Assembly: GCF_006838285.1 (NCBI RefSeq)
Contig: NZ_CP038228.1
Location: forward strand, 124,001-188,000
Length of the DNA: 64,000 nt
DNA from: Xanthomonas translucens pv. cerealis
GTDB taxonomy: Bacteria > Pseudomonadota > Gammaproteobacteria > Xanthomonadales > Xanthomonadaceae
Direction of reading: 5' to 3'
Below the pieces are notes generated by a model. The model did not search any database and was not told the DNA's origin. It saw nothing but the letters and a program-made list of their open reading frames with translations. Positions 40,862 through 50,485 of this stretch are shown here, in pieces (position 1 is the stretch's first letter; every line of letters begins with the position of its first letter). A program made the translations under genes and the position numbers.

Positions 40862-43227
40862 GCGTCCTCCAGGGGGGCGGCGGGCGCGGGCGCGCCGGCC
40901 AGGGTGCGCAGCGCGCGCACGGTGGCGTGCCAGGCGCGGTCGATCAGGCGCGCACGGTTCTCGCTGACGATCCGCGCCTGGCCTTGCGCCAGCAAGCGCG
41001 ACAGCGCGTCCAGCGAGTACTCGGCGGCCTTGTGCCCGCGCTGGTTGACGAACAGCGCGCGGTCGGTGATCGGGCTGTACCAGGACAGGCGCTGTCGTTT
41101 CAGGTTGCCCTGCTGGTTGGTCACGAATTCGAACCAGGTGCCGAACGGCAGCCCGCGCAGCCGTGTGTAGGCCGCCTGCTCGGCCTCAGTGCGCTGCGCC
41201 TGCAGCGGCCGCTCGTCGTCCTCGCCCTGGTCGCCGAGGCGGGTGCGCGCCTTGAGCCTGACGCTGAGTTCGGTACGCGAGGTCAGCGCGTCGTCGCCGC
41301 CCGGCGTGGACAGGCGCCGCGCGATCGCCTCGGCCTCGTCCTGGTGGTAACCCACTTGCAGCAAGGCGCTGCGCACTTCGTCGGCCAGTTGCGGGTCGGA
41401 CCCGCCGCCGCCGCTGCGGCAGGTGATCTCGGCGATGCATTGGCTCAGCTGCTTGCGCTCGCGCCAGGCATCGGAGTCCTCGCCCTGGCGCAGTAGGGTC
41501 AGGGTCAGTACGTCGGACCAGGCCTGTCGCAGCAGCGCTTGCACGAACTTGGGCGGCTGCCAGGTCCGGCACAGCGCCTCCAGCGTGGCGCTGGCCAGGT
41601 CCTTGGCCACCTCAAGCCGCTCCTTGCCGCGCGCGGCCTCGATGTGGCGGCGCTCGGCGATCTCGGCCTTGTGCGCCATGGTGCGGTACTGCGCCTGGAT
41701 GTCCTGGTGCGCCTGTTCAAACACCTGCTCGTCGCCTTCGTACTCCTCGAGCACCCGGTCCACGCTCTGGTTGAGCTTGAGCAGCAGCTGCGGATCGCTG
41801 TCCTCTTCGCTTAGCCAGGCGGCGCCGGACTCGGCCACCGTATTGAGCAGCTCGCGCGCCGGATGCTGGTTGCGCACGAAGAACGCGCTGTCCTGCAGCG
41901 CGGCGCGCACCAGCGGCACCTGCAGGCGCTCCAGCAGGCCGGCGGCCGGCGCATCGCTGTGCACTTCGCGTTCGATTTCCGCGTACAGCAGGCCGAGCAG
42001 GTCGAAGGTGTCGGCATCCTGCGGCGCCAGCGCCGCCTGCGGGCCATGTTCGGCGCGCAGCGTGGCCAACAGCGCCGCCTGCACGTCGCGCACCTGGCGG
42101 CGCCCGCGCAGGCCGGCCAGCGTGCTGTGCGCCGGCGGTTGCGCTTGCAGTTCGCCCAAGGCCTGCAGCAGCGAGGCGGTTGGCATGGCGGCGGCCGCGT
42201 GAGTGGATGCGGCCGCGACGCCGCTGGCCGCGGTGGAAGCGGCGCCAGTTGCCATGGCGCCCGCGGTACGGCCGCGCGCGGCAGCGAGCAGTTGCCGCAG
42301 TGCGGCCAGGTCGGGCGCTGCCGAAGTGGTGGTATCCGCCGTGCGTGCCGGCGCAGCGTTCGGAGCGGCGGCTGCGCCGCCAGTGGCGGCGGGATCGGGT
42401 CCGGACCAGCCGCTCGGCGCCGCCTGCCCGGACCATCCGGTGGCCAGGCGCGCAGCGGGCGCCGGCCGTGCCGCGCCACGGCTGCGGGAGGCCGCATCGG
42501 GGGGACTCGTCGGCCGCGCCACGTAGGGCAGGTAGACCAGCCCGGGCAGCACGCCGGCATGCGCCAGCAAAACGTTGGCGCGTTCCACGATCTCGCCGTA
42601 GCGGACCAGCGCCTGGCGCTCGAAGGCGCGGTACAGGGTCAGTTGCGCGTCCAGCCCCAGCTGCAGTGCCTCGCCGGCCTCGCGCAGGATCCGGCACAGC
42701 AGGTGCGGTCCCAGCGGCGTGTGTTCGGCCTCGAACGCCGGCCGCGCGGCGAGTACGCCGAAACGCTGGCCGAGCAGTTGCAGTGGGGTGCTGGCCCGTG
42801 CCGCTTCGCGCCGGGCGATATCGTGCAGCACGATGTCGCGGTCGATGTCCACGTCGGCGACCAGGGTCAGCATCTGCATCGACGCGCTGGCCTTGTCCTG
42901 GCGCAGCGGGCCGCGCGGGGCGGGTGGCAGCCGCAGCGTGGCCAGGGCCGCTTCCAGTTGCGCCTTGTAGAACGGCGCGAAGCGCGCGCGGCGCGCGCGC
43001 AGGCCCTGCAGTTCCTGGTAGACGTTCTGCTGCAGCTGGCTGTTGCGGGCGTGCTCGGCCTGCTCGAACAGCGCGCGCTCCAGCTCGGCCAGGGTCGATT
43101 GCAGCGGGGCCTCCAGCGACTGCCACAGCAAGGCCTGCAGCGCTTCCAGGATGTCGCGCACACGCGTGGGCAGCGTGGCGCTGGCGAGCGTCGCCGGGCT
43201 TGCCGACGGTGTGGCAGACAATGGCAT
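40858..43227 (-). CDS. DUF1631 family protein
   Basis: A 789-residue cytoplasmic protein covering the DUF1631 family over its full length. Visible parts: N-terminal helices (LEALQALLWQSLEAPLQSTL), MLTLVADVDIDRDIVLHDIA, a low-complexity Ala/Pro/Gly linker (~245-345), QLLLKLNQSVDRVLEEYEGD, WSDVLTLTLLRQGEDSDAW, and a C-terminal block FGTWFEFVTNQQGNLKRQRL, SWYSPITDRALFVNQRGHKA that resembles a PilZ-like fold. DUF1631 genes commonly neighbour PilZ genes, and a c-di-GMP link is known for relatives. Start ATG 43227 begins MPLSATPSASPA. Confidence 0.88.
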   Translation of the reverse strand: MPLSATPSASPATLASATLPTRVRDILEALQALLWQSLEAPLQSTLAELERALFEQAEHARNSQLQQNVYQELQGLRARRARFAPFYKAQLEAALATLRLPPAPRGPLRQDKASASMQMLTLVADVDIDRDIVLHDIARREAARASTPLQLLGQRFGVLAARPAFEAEHTPLGPHLLCRILREAGEALQLGLDAQLTLYRAFERQALVRYGEIVERANVLLAHAGVLPGLVYLPYVARPTSPPDAASRSRGAARPAPAARLATGWSGQAAPSGWSGPDPAATGGAAAAPNAAPARTADTTTSAAPDLAALRQLLAAARGRTAGAMATGAASTAASGVAAASTHAAAAMPTASLLQALGELQAQPPAHSTLAGLRGRRQVRDVQAALLATLRAEHGPQAALAPQDADTFDLLGLLYAEIEREVHSDAPAAGLLERLQVPLVRAALQDSAFFVRNQHPARELLNTVAESGAAWLSEEDSDPQLLLKLNQSVDRVLEEYEGDEQVFEQAHQDIQAQYRTMAHKAEIAERRHIEAARGKERLEVAKDLASATLEALCRTWQPPKFVQALLRQAWSDVLTLTLLRQGEDSDAWRERKQLSQCIAEITCRSGGGGSDPQLADEVRSALLQVGYHQDEAEAIARRLSTPGGDDALTSRTELSVRLKARTRLGDQGEDDERPLQAQRTEAEQAAYTRLRGLPFGTWFEFVTNQQGNLKRQRLSWYSPITDRALFVNQRGHKAAEYSLDALSRLLAQGQARIVSENRARLIDRAWHATVRALRTLAGAPAPAAPLEDA

Positions 43228-43302
43228 CCTGTGATCGTGGTTTGATTTCAGGGTCCGGTATGTAACACGTTTCTAGAGGCGCAACCACGCCGACGCTGCG
43301 TT

Positions 43303-44460
43303 TCAGAGCATGAACAGGGTGACCACGTCGTTGGTGAAGCGCCGTCCCAGTTCGGTGGGAAGCACCTGTGCGGACGTCACATGCAGCCAGTCGCGGGCCT
43401 GCGCCTGGGCCAGGGCGGGGGCGATCGCCTCCGGCGCCAGGCCGGTGCGTGCGGTGAAGTCGCGCAGCGCGAAGCCCTGGTTCAGGCGCAGCGCATTGAG
43501 CATGTACTCGAACGGGCGCCGCTCGGCGTCGATCCATTCGTCGCCGCCGATCGCCGCCGGCGTGCCGGCCGCGGCCAGGAATGCCTGCGGATGCTTGGCC
43601 TTCCAGCGGCGCAGGATGCTCTGCTCGGCGCCGGAGCTGATCTTGCCGTGGGCGCCGGCGCCGATGCCCAGGTAGTCGCCGAACTTCCAGTAGTTGAGGT
43701 TGTGCGCGCACTGGTAGCCGTCGCGGGCGTAGGCGCTGACTTCGTACTGGGCGTAGCCGGCGGCGGCCAGCAGCGCCTGGCAGCGCTCCTGCATGTCCCA
43801 GGCGGCGTCGTCCCCGGGAATGCCCTGCGGCGGGCGCGCGGCGAACACCGTGTTCGGTTCCAGGGTCAGCTGGTAGTGGCTGATGTGGGTGGGCTGCAGC
43901 GCCAGCGCGCGGGCGATGTCGGTTTCCGCGTCGGCCAGGGTCTGCTGCGGCAACGCGTACATCAGGTCCAGATTGAGGTTGGCGTAGCCGGCGTCCTGCG
44001 CCAGCTTCACCGCGCGCTCGGCGTCGGCGCTGTCGTGGATCCGCCCCAGGCGCTGCAGCGCGGCGTCGTCGAAGCTCTGGATGCCGAAGCTGAGCCGGTT
44101 GACTCCGGCCGCCAGATAGCGGTCGAAGCGGCCGTGCTCGGCGGTGCCCGGGTTGGTCTCCAGGGTGATTTCCAGGTTCGGCGCGAAGCGCAGGCGCGCG
44201 CTGGCCGCCTGCAGGAAGCGGTCGATCGCCTCGGCCGGGAACAGGCTGGGGGTGCCGCCGCCGAAGAACACGGTCTGCACGGTGCGGCCCCAGACCAGCG
44301 GCAGGTCCTGGTCCAGGTCGCGGATCAGCGCGTCCACGTAGTCGTCGAACGGCAGCGCGCCCTTGGCCGCATGCGAATTGAAGTCGCAGTACGGGCATTT
44401 GCGCACGCACCAGGGCAGGTGCACGTACAGCGACAGCGGGGGCGGGATCAGCGGCGGCAT
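43303..44460 (-). CDS. hemW: Radical SAM haem chaperone HemW
   Basis: A 385-residue radical-SAM protein: SLYVHLPWCVRKCPYCDFNS with the CxxxCxxC cluster motif, VFFGGGTPSLF, LETNPGT, GVNRLSFGIQSF, LNLDLMYALPQQT and HISHYQLTLEPNT. Cys and Tyr/Phe placement and length fit HemW (haem insertion into respiratory enzymes) rather than HemN coproporphyrinogen dehydrogenase. It is leftward, third after rph and rdgB, in the order conserved in many gammaproteobacteria. Confidence 0.94.
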   Translation of the reverse strand: MPPLIPPPLSLYVHLPWCVRKCPYCDFNSHAAKGALPFDDYVDALIRDLDQDLPLVWGRTVQTVFFGGGTPSLFPAEAIDRFLQAASARLRFAPNLEITLETNPGTAEHGRFDRYLAAGVNRLSFGIQSFDDAALQRLGRIHDSADAERAVKLAQDAGYANLNLDLMYALPQQTLADAETDIARALALQPTHISHYQLTLEPNTVFAARPPQGIPGDDAAWDMQERCQALLAAAGYAQYEVSAYARDGYQCAHNLNYWKFGDYLGIGAGAHGKISSGAEQSILRRWKAKHPQAFLAAAGTPAAIGGDEWIDAERRPFEYMLNALRLNQGFALRDFTARTGLAPEAIAPALAQAQARDWLHVTSAQVLPTELGRRFTNDVVTLFML

Positions 44461-44563
44461 CAGGCGGACAGTGTAGGGCGGTGTGCTGGCGCGGCGGCGT
44501 GTGCGCGCCGCTGTGGCGGGGGCTGCGTCTTGAAAGAGACCGGTGGCGCCGGCGCAGCGGCCG

Positions 44564-45154
44564 CTACAGCGACGCCAGCCGCTGTTTCAGCAACGCCAGC
44601 GCCTGGCCGCGGTGGCTGATCCGGTTCTTCAGCGCCAGCGGCATCTGCGCCGCACTCTGGCCGTGCGCGGAGTCGAAGAACACCGGATCGTAGCCGTGGC
44701 CGCCGTCGCCGGCGCGCGCGTGCAGGATGCGGCCGCGCCAGCTGCCTTCCACCAGCAGCGGTTGCGGATCTTCGGCATGCCGCAGCAGCACCAGCACGCA
44801 GTAGAAATGCGCGGTGCGCTGCGCGTCGGGCACGTCGCGCAATGCGTGCAGCAGCTTGTCGATGTTGGCCGCGGCATTGCCGTGTTCGCCGGCGTAGCGC
44901 GCCGAATACAGCCCGGGCGCGCCGCGCAGCGCGTCCACGCAGATCCCCGAGTCGTCGGCCAGCGCCGGCAGGCCGGTGACCTGGGCGGCGTGGCGCGCCT
45001 TCAGCAGCGCGTTCTCGATGAAGGTCAGGCCGGTTTCGTCGGCATCGCGCACGCCGAGCGTGGACTGCGCGACCAATTCGACGCCGGCGCCGTCGAGCAG
45101 CGCATGCAGTTCTTCGAGCTTGCCGGCATTGCTGCTGGCCAGGACCAGTTTCAT
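44564..45154 (-). CDS. rdgB: dITP/XTP pyrophosphatase (house-cleaning NTPase)
   Basis: Removes non-canonical purine nucleotides such as dITP and XTP, giving the monophosphate and PPi. The 196-residue protein has [85 protein letters not shown] and [11 protein letters not shown], all at family positions. ATG 45154 overlaps the stop of a 17-codon mini-ORF (ATGA). Operon with rph and probably hemW. Confidence 0.96.
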   Translation of the reverse strand: MKLVLASSNAGKLEELHALLDGAGVELVAQSTLGVRDADETGLTFIENALLKARHAAQVTGLPALADDSGICVDALRGAPGLYSARYAGEHGNAAANIDKLLHALRDVPDAQRTAHFYCVLVLLRHAEDPQPLLVEGSWRGRILHARAGDGGHGYDPVFFDSAHGQSAAQMPLALKNRISHRGQALALLKQRLASL

Positions 45155-45204
45155 GGCTTGGGCTCCGGCACCAGCAGGGTGACCCGGGCGATGCGCTGGT
45201 TCAT
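45151..45204 (-). pseudogene. 17-codon mini-ORF, probably the stub of a deleted VOC gene
   Basis: Reads [17 protein letters not shown] and stops. Its ATG overlaps the rph stop (ATGA) and its stop overlaps the rdgB ATG (ATGA). The first 12 residues look exactly like the N-terminus of glyoxalase/VOC-family proteins (QRIAxVTLLVxDYDEA). I infer that a VOC gene once stood between rph and rdgB and was removed by an internal in-frame deletion, leaving start and stop overlaps intact. It may still serve to couple translation. Confidence 0.6.
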
Positions 45205-45926
45205 TGCGCCAGGGCGGCGCGCTGCGCCGCCAGCAGTTCGGCGATGCCGCGCTCGGCCAGGCCGAGCAGCGCATCCAGTTCGTCGCGGCGGAACGCATGG
45301 CCCTCGGCGGTGCCCTGCAGCTCGATGAAGCCGCCGCCGTCGTTCATCACCACGTTCATGTCGGTGTCGCAGTCGCTGTCCTCGGCGTAGTCCAGGTCCA
45401 GCACTGGCGTGCCGCGGTAGACGCCGACCGAGACCGCGGCGATCGCGCCGAGCACCACCGGCTTCTTCAGGTCGCCGCGCTTCTGCAGCCAGTTCACCGC
45501 GTCCATCAGCGCCACGTAGGCGCCGGTGATGGCGGCGGTGCGGGTGCCTCCGTCGGCCTGCAGCACGTCGCAGTCCAGGGTGATGGTGCGTTCGCCCAGC
45601 GCGTTGCGGTCTACGCAGGCGCGCAGCGCGCGACCGATCAGGCGCTGGATCTCCAGCGTGCGCCCGCCCTGCTTGCCGCGCGCGGCTTCGCGGTCGGAGC
45701 GCGAGTGGGTGGCGCGCGGCAGCATGCCGTATTCGGCGGTGACCCAGCCTTCGCCCTTGCCGCGCAGGAAGCCGGGTACGCGGTTCTCGACGCTGGCGGT
45801 GCACAGCACGCGGGTGTCGCCGAAGCTGACCAGCACCGAGCCTTCGGCGTGGCGGGTGAAGGCGCGTTCGATGCGCACCGGGCGCAGCTGATCGGCCGTG
45901 CGGCCACTGGGACGGGAAAAGGACAT
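45201..45926 (-). CDS. rph: Ribonuclease PH
   Basis: Phosphorolytic 3'-5' exonuclease that trims tRNA 3' ends. The 241-residue protein has [98 protein letters not shown] and a complete C-terminus ([20 protein letters not shown]). ATG 45926. First gene of the leftward rph-rdgB-hemW run and divergent from yicC. Confidence 0.97.
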   Translation of the reverse strand: MSFSRPSGRTADQLRPVRIERAFTRHAEGSVLVSFGDTRVLCTASVENRVPGFLRGKGEGWVTAEYGMLPRATHSRSDREAARGKQGGRTLEIQRLIGRALRACVDRNALGERTITLDCDVLQADGGTRTAAITGAYVALMDAVNWLQKRGDLKKPVVLGAIAAVSVGVYRGTPVLDLDYAEDSDCDTDMNVVMNDGGGFIELQGTAEGHAFRRDELDALLGLAERGIAELLAAQRAALAQ

Positions 45927-46027
45927 GGGGTTGGATCCGGAGGTGGCGTGAGGGCCGGCCGCGGCAGCGGGCCGGGCCGGCGGGGCGCTAGGGTACCATT
46001 CGCGCTTTGCACGCACCGGAACACCGC

Positions 46028-46888
46028 ATGATCCGCAGCATGACCGCCTTCGCCGGCGCCGAGCGCATCACTCCCTGGGGCACACTGGGCTGCGAACTGC
46101 GCTCGGTCAACCACCGTTTCCTGGAAATGGGCGTACGTCTGCCTGAGGAACTGCGTGCGCTGGAGCCGCAGTTGCGCGAACGCCTGGCGGCCCGCGCCAA
46201 CCGCGGCAAGCTGGACCTGATGCTGCGCCTGCGCGCGCCCGACGCCACGCAGACGCTGGCGCTGAACGAGCCGCTGGTCGAACAGCTGGCGGTGCTGGCG
46301 CAGCGGCTCGGCGCGCGCTTCCCGCAACTGCAGGTGCAGTTCGCCGACCTGCTGCAGCTGCCCGGCGTACTGCAGGGCCAGGCGGTCGATCCGGCCGCGT
46401 TGCAGGCACCGGCGCTGGAGCTGCTGGACGAGGTGCTGGCCGAGTTCGTCGCCGCGCGCGAGCGCGAGGGCGGCAAGCTGGCCGCGGCGATCGTCGAGCG
46501 GGTCGATGCGGTCGAGCGCATCGCCGCCGAGGTGAAGCAACTGATCCCGGCCATCCGCGACGGCCAGCGCGCCAAGCTTGCCGCGCGCCTGGCCGACCTG
46601 CCGCATCCGGTCGATCCGGGCCGCGCCGAGCAGGAGCTGGTGCTGTGGCTGCAGAAACTCGATGTGGACGAAGAGCTGGACCGGCTCGACAGCCACATCA
46701 AGGAGATCCGCCGCGTGCTGCGCCAGCCCGAGCCGGCCGGCCGGCGCCTGGACTTCCTGTTGCAGGAATTCAACCGCGAGGCCAACACCCTGGGGTCCAA
46801 GTCGGTGGACAGCCGCACCTCCAATGCGGCGGTGGAGCTGAAGGTGCTGATCGACCAGATCCGCGAGCAGGTGCAGAATCTCGAGTAG
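46028..46888 (+). CDS. yicC: YicC family protein (RNA-degradation associated)
   Basis: A 286-residue protein of the YicC family. The N-terminus [20 protein letters not shown], the core [20 protein letters not shown] and C-terminal [20 protein letters not shown] are highly characteristic, as is the coiled-coil middle ([20 protein letters not shown]). E. coli YicC is an endoribonuclease acting on small RNAs and is needed in stationary phase. Divergent from rph and upstream of gmk, with a heptad hairpin between. Confidence 0.93.
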   Translation: MIRSMTAFAGAERITPWGTLGCELRSVNHRFLEMGVRLPEELRALEPQLRERLAARANRGKLDLMLRLRAPDATQTLALNEPLVEQLAVLAQRLGARFPQLQVQFADLLQLPGVLQGQAVDPAALQAPALELLDEVLAEFVAAREREGGKLAAAIVERVDAVERIAAEVKQLIPAIRDGQRAKLAARLADLPHPVDPGRAEQELVLWLQKLDVDEELDRLDSHIKEIRRVLRQPEPAGRRLDFLLQEFNREANTLGSKSVDSRTSNAAVELKVLIDQIREQVQNLE

Positions 46889-46903
46889 CCGCGAACAGGC
46901 AAT

Positions 46904-46979
46904 CGGGAATGGGCAATGGCCAAAGCGGTTACGATTCACCCGCGGCCCTGCTTGGCCCTTTTCCCATTCCCCATTCCCG
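46904..46979. repeat. Heptad-type hairpin between yicC and gmk
   Basis: CGGGAATGGGCAATGG (46904-46919) and CCATTCCCCATTCCCG (46964-46979) are inverted copies with one mismatch. The loop begins CCAAAGCGGTTACGATTC, close to the AAAGCGGATTTGCG loop at 18925. The element starts 15 bp after the yicC stop and ends 19 bp before the gmk start. Confidence 0.85.
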
Positions 46980-46998
46980 GTTCTCCATTTCCACTCAC

Positions 46999-47625
46999 AT
47001 GCGCGGCACTCTCTACATCGTTGCGGCGCCTTCCGGCGCCGGCAAGAGCAGCATCGTCAACGCCACCCTGGCGCGCGATCCGCAGATCGCCCTGTCGATC
47101 TCGTTCACCTCGCGCGCGCCGCGGCCCGGCGAGCGCCATGCCGAGCACTACCACTTCGTGTCCGCCGACGAATTCCAAGGCATGATCGATGCCGGCGACT
47201 TCTTCGAGTACGCCCGTGTCCACGGCGACTGGAAGGGCACCGCGCGGCAATCGGTGGAGCCGCAGCTGGCCGCCGGCCGCGACGTGCTGCTGGAGATCGA
47301 CTGGCAGGGCGCGCGCCAGGTGCGGGCCAAGGTGCCCGATGCGGTCAGCGTGTTCATCCTGCCGCCGTCGCGCGCGGCGCTGGAGCAGCGCATGCGCAAG
47401 CGCGGCCAGGACAGCGAGGCGGTGATCGCGCAGCGGCTGGCCGCGGCGCGCGAGGAGATGTCGCACTACGCCGACTTCGACTACGTGATCGTCAACGAGG
47501 ACTTCGACACCGCGGTGGACGAGATATGCGCGATCTTCGTCGCCAGCCGCCTGCGCCGCCTGCCGCAGCAGCAACGCCACGCCGGACTGATCCAGGCGCT
47601 GCTGCAGGATCAGCCAACTGGCTGA
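46999..47625 (+). CDS. gmk: Guanylate kinase
   Basis: Phosphorylates GMP to GDP with ATP. The 208-residue protein has the P-loop APSGAGKSSIVNATL (~10-24), SISFTSRAPRPGE, HYHFVSADEF (GMP site), the motif VHGDWKGTARQSVE, LLEIDWQGARQVR and ILPPSRAALEQRMRKRGQDS. Full length. It lies ahead of rpoZ and spoT in the order conserved in Proteobacteria (gmk-rpoZ-spoT). Confidence 0.97.
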   Translation: MRGTLYIVAAPSGAGKSSIVNATLARDPQIALSISFTSRAPRPGERHAEHYHFVSADEFQGMIDAGDFFEYARVHGDWKGTARQSVEPQLAAGRDVLLEIDWQGARQVRAKVPDAVSVFILPPSRAALEQRMRKRGQDSEAVIAQRLAAAREEMSHYADFDYVIVNEDFDTAVDEICAIFVASRLRRLPQQQRHAGLIQALLQDQPTG

Positions 47626-47737
47626 TTCCAAAGGAAACTGAATGGTGGGCGGTTGATTTTGGCCGGTTCGCGCCCTACAATCTCTGCCCTTTCCCTCATT
47701 CGAACGCGCGGCCGTCGCTGGCCCGCCGGGAGCCCGC

Positions 47738-48037
47738 ATGGCCCGCATCACCGTAGAAGATTGCCTGGAAGTCGTTAACAACCGTTTCGAGCTGGTCATG
47801 ATGGCGTCCAAGCGCGCCCGCCAGCTGGCCAACGGCGTGCAGGCCACCCTCGACAACACCGAATCGGCCGACAAGCCGACGGTGCTGGCGCTGCGCGAGA
47901 TCGCCGCGCGCAAGATCGACAACGCGCTGATCGACGAAGTCGAGAAATCCGAGCGCGAGCGTGCCGAGCGCGAAGCGCTGGAATGGGCCGCGGCTGAGGT
48001 CGTCGCCGACGAGGACATGTCCAAGAACGACGACTGA
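47738..48037 (+). CDS. rpoZ: RNA polymerase omega subunit
   Basis: Small RNA polymerase subunit that promotes assembly of β' and forms a ppGpp site. The 99-residue protein begins [20 protein letters not shown], continues [13 protein letters not shown] and [15 protein letters not shown], with an acidic C-terminal tail ([10 protein letters not shown]). Typical length for gammaproteobacteria. It ends at a clear terminator before spoT. Confidence 0.97.
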   Translation: MARITVEDCLEVVNNRFELVMMASKRARQLANGVQATLDNTESADKPTVLALREIAARKIDNALIDEVEKSERERAEREALEWAAAEVVADEDMSKNDD

Positions 48038-48066
48038 TCGCGTCACCGCGCTCGAATCGTCTGCCG

Positions 48067-48098
48067 AACAGCCCGCATCCGCGGGCTGTTTCGTTTTT
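48067..48098 (+). terminator. Rho-independent terminator after rpoZ
   Basis: AACAGCCCGC (48067-48076) and GCGGGCTGTT (48081-48090) form a 10-bp stem with a 4-nt loop, followed by TCGTTTTT. Confidence 0.9.
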
Positions 48099-48138
48099 CG
48101 GGTTTGCCGTCCTTGCGCCGCTGGCATAGTCTTCGCGC

Positions 48139-50310
48139 ATGAACCCAGGCCCTTCCGCCCAGGTCGCCACCGCCACGCCGTCGCCGGCCGGCGAGGCGAT
48201 CCCCGATTACGTCCTGCACCTCGAGCGTAGCGCCAGCTATCTGCCGGCCGAGCAGATCCCGCTGTTGCGGCGCGCGTGGCAGGTGGGCGCGGCCGCGCAT
48301 GCCGGGCAGACCCGCAAGTCGGGAGAACCCTACATCACCCATCCGGTGGCGGTGGCCGGCGTGCTGGCCGAACTCGGCCTGGACGTGGAGGCGCTGATCG
48401 CCGCGATCCTGCACGACACCATCGAAGACACGCCGCTGACTCGCGCCGAACTGGCCGCCGAATTCGGCGAGGCGGTCGCCGAACTGGTGGATGGCGTCAC
48501 CAAGCTGGACAAGCTGAAGTTCCGCGACCGCCAAGAAGCGGCGGCCGAGAGCTTCCGCAAGATGTTGCTGGCGATGTCGCGCGACCTGCGCGTGATCATG
48601 ATCAAGCTCGCCGACCGGCTGCACAACATGCGTACGCTCGGCGCGCAGAGCGGCGAGGCGCGCAGCCGCATCGCCCGCGAGACGCTGGAGATCTATGCGC
48701 CGATCGCGCAGCGCCTGGGCATGAGCCTGATGAAGTCCGAGCTGCAGAACCTAGGCTTCCGCGCCTTGCATCCGTGGCGCCACGCGATCATCGAAAAGCA
48801 CATCCGCAGCCAGCCGGTGGTGCGCCGCGAGTCGATGGCGCAGGTGGAAGTGCAGCTGTCGCAGCGGCTGGCCAAGGAGGGGCTGGAGCACCGCCTGGTG
48901 AGCCGGATCAAGACCCCGTGGAGCATCTACAACAAGATGCGCGACGAGAACAAATCCTTCGACCAGGTGATGGACGTGTTCGGCTTCCGCCTGGTGGTGC
49001 GTGGGGTGCCGGACTGCTACCACGCGCTGGGCGCGGTGCACGCCACGTTCAAGCCGCTGGACGCGCGTTTCCGCGACTTCATCGCCATTCCCAAGGCCAA
49101 CGGCTACCAGTCGCTGCACACGGTGCTGTTCGGCCCCTACGGCTCGCCGATCGAAGTGCAGATCCGCACCGAGGAAATGGACCTGATCGCCGAACGCGGC
49201 GTTGCCGCGCACTGGACCTACAAGTTCGGCGGCGACTCGCCCAACAGCGCGCAGAGCCGCGCACATACGTGGATCGTTGAGCTGATCGAATCGCAGCGCG
49301 CCGCCGGATCGTCGCTGGAATTCCTGGACAACGTCAAGGTCGATCTGTTCCCTGACGAGGTCTACCTGTTCACGCCGAAGGGCAAGATCCTCGCGCTGCC
49401 ACGCAATTCCACCGCGCTGGATTTCGCCTACGCGGTGCACACCGACGTCGGCAACCGTGCCGTGGCCTCGCGGGTGGACAAGAAGCTGGTGCCGCTGCGC
49501 ACCAAGCTGGTCAGCGGGCAGACCGTGGAAGTGATCATCGCACGCTCGGCCACGCCCAAGCCGCAGTGGCTGGAGTTCGTGGTCAGCAGCAAGGCGCGCA
49601 CCGCGATCCGCCACCAGCTCAAGCAGCTCGAGCACGAGGATGCGGTGCAGCTCGGCCACCGCATGCTCGACCGCGCGCTGGAGGCGATGGACAGCGCGCT
49701 GGAGCGGCTGCCCAAGGGGCGCCTGGACGCGTTCCTCAGCGAGCACCGTTATCCGCGCCTGGAAGCACTGCTGGCCGATATCGCGCTGGGCAACTGGATG
49801 CCGAACCAGGCCGCGCAGGCGCTGATGGCCTATGCGGAACTGCGCGGTGGCGGCCACTCCAAGCATTCGCAGGAAAAGATCCTGATCAACGGCACCGAGC
49901 GCGGCGTGGTCAGCTTCGCCAACTGCTGCCAGCCGATTCCCGGCGACGAGATCATGGGCTACCACACCGCCGGCAAGGGCATCGTCGTGCACCGGCTGGA
50001 TTGCCCGAACCTGGCCGAACTGCGCAAGTCGCCCGAGCGCTGGGTGCCGATCGGCTGGGACACCAGCGTCATCGGCGACTACGACACCGCGCTGGTGGTG
50101 GATGTGGAGAACCGCACCGGCGTGCTGGCGCAGCTGGCCGCGGCGATCGCGCAGAGCCAGTCCAACATCGAGCGCGTGGACTACCTGGACCGCGACTTCA
50201 ACGCCGCGGTGCTGCGCTTCAACATCCAGGTGCGCGACCGCAATCACTTGGCCGAGGTGATGCGCCGCTTGCGGCGGCTGACGGCGGTGCAGAGCGTGCG
50301 GCGGCAGTAG
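48139..50310 (+). CDS. spoT: (p)ppGpp synthetase/hydrolase (RSH protein)
   Basis: A 723-residue regulator of the stringent response. HD hydrolase domain (~55-205; HAGQTRKSGEPYITHPVAVA, AAILHDTIEDTPLT intact), synthetase domain (~260-380; SRIKTPWSIYNKMRDENKSF, VFGFRLVVRG, IAIPKANGYQSLHTVL), TGS domain (~405-465; VYLFTPKGKILALPRNSTAL), helical domain and C-terminal ACT domain (~645-720). The gmk-rpoZ-spoT order identifies it as the SpoT type. The HDTIED motif argues for active ppGpp hydrolysis. Confidence 0.97.
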   Translation: MNPGPSAQVATATPSPAGEAIPDYVLHLERSASYLPAEQIPLLRRAWQVGAAAHAGQTRKSGEPYITHPVAVAGVLAELGLDVEALIAAILHDTIEDTPLTRAELAAEFGEAVAELVDGVTKLDKLKFRDRQEAAAESFRKMLLAMSRDLRVIMIKLADRLHNMRTLGAQSGEARSRIARETLEIYAPIAQRLGMSLMKSELQNLGFRALHPWRHAIIEKHIRSQPVVRRESMAQVEVQLSQRLAKEGLEHRLVSRIKTPWSIYNKMRDENKSFDQVMDVFGFRLVVRGVPDCYHALGAVHATFKPLDARFRDFIAIPKANGYQSLHTVLFGPYGSPIEVQIRTEEMDLIAERGVAAHWTYKFGGDSPNSAQSRAHTWIVELIESQRAAGSSLEFLDNVKVDLFPDEVYLFTPKGKILALPRNSTALDFAYAVHTDVGNRAVASRVDKKLVPLRTKLVSGQTVEVIIARSATPKPQWLEFVVSSKARTAIRHQLKQLEHEDAVQLGHRMLDRALEAMDSALERLPKGRLDAFLSEHRYPRLEALLADIALGNWMPNQAAQALMAYAELRGGGHSKHSQEKILINGTERGVVSFANCCQPIPGDEIMGYHTAGKGIVVHRLDCPNLAELRKSPERWVPIGWDTSVIGDYDTALVVDVENRTGVLAQLAAAIAQSQSNIERVDYLDRDFNAAVLRFNIQVRDRNHLAEVMRRLRRLTAVQSVRRQ

Positions 50311-50315
50311 TTGGG

Positions 50316-50400
50316 CCGGGACTTGGAACTCGGGATTTTCGCAAGTTCGGCGTATGTGTGCTTTTTTGTCGGAAGGGCTTCAGTCCCGACGCGCTTGCCA
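50316..50400. repeat. Second copy of the composite heptad/REP element
   Basis: CCGGGACTTGGAACTCGGGA, then TTTTCGCAAGTTCGGCG, then GGAAGGGCTTCAGTCCCGAC. The blocks and their order match 27736-27815 closely, with scattered substitutions. It lies immediately after the spoT stop and marks the left edge of the AT-richer cassette. Confidence 0.8.
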
Positions 50401-50485
50401 AGCACGTGATCTGGCGGCGGCTGACCAATCGTGGCGTGTCTATGCCGAAAGAGTCATAACACGCTTAATCAAAAGCCCCCCTTTC

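Noticed and set aside
41717..44410. Long minus-strand frame overlapping DUF1631 and hemW in another register
   Set aside because: The two real genes use different registers with clear motifs; this frame is Arg/Ala noise.
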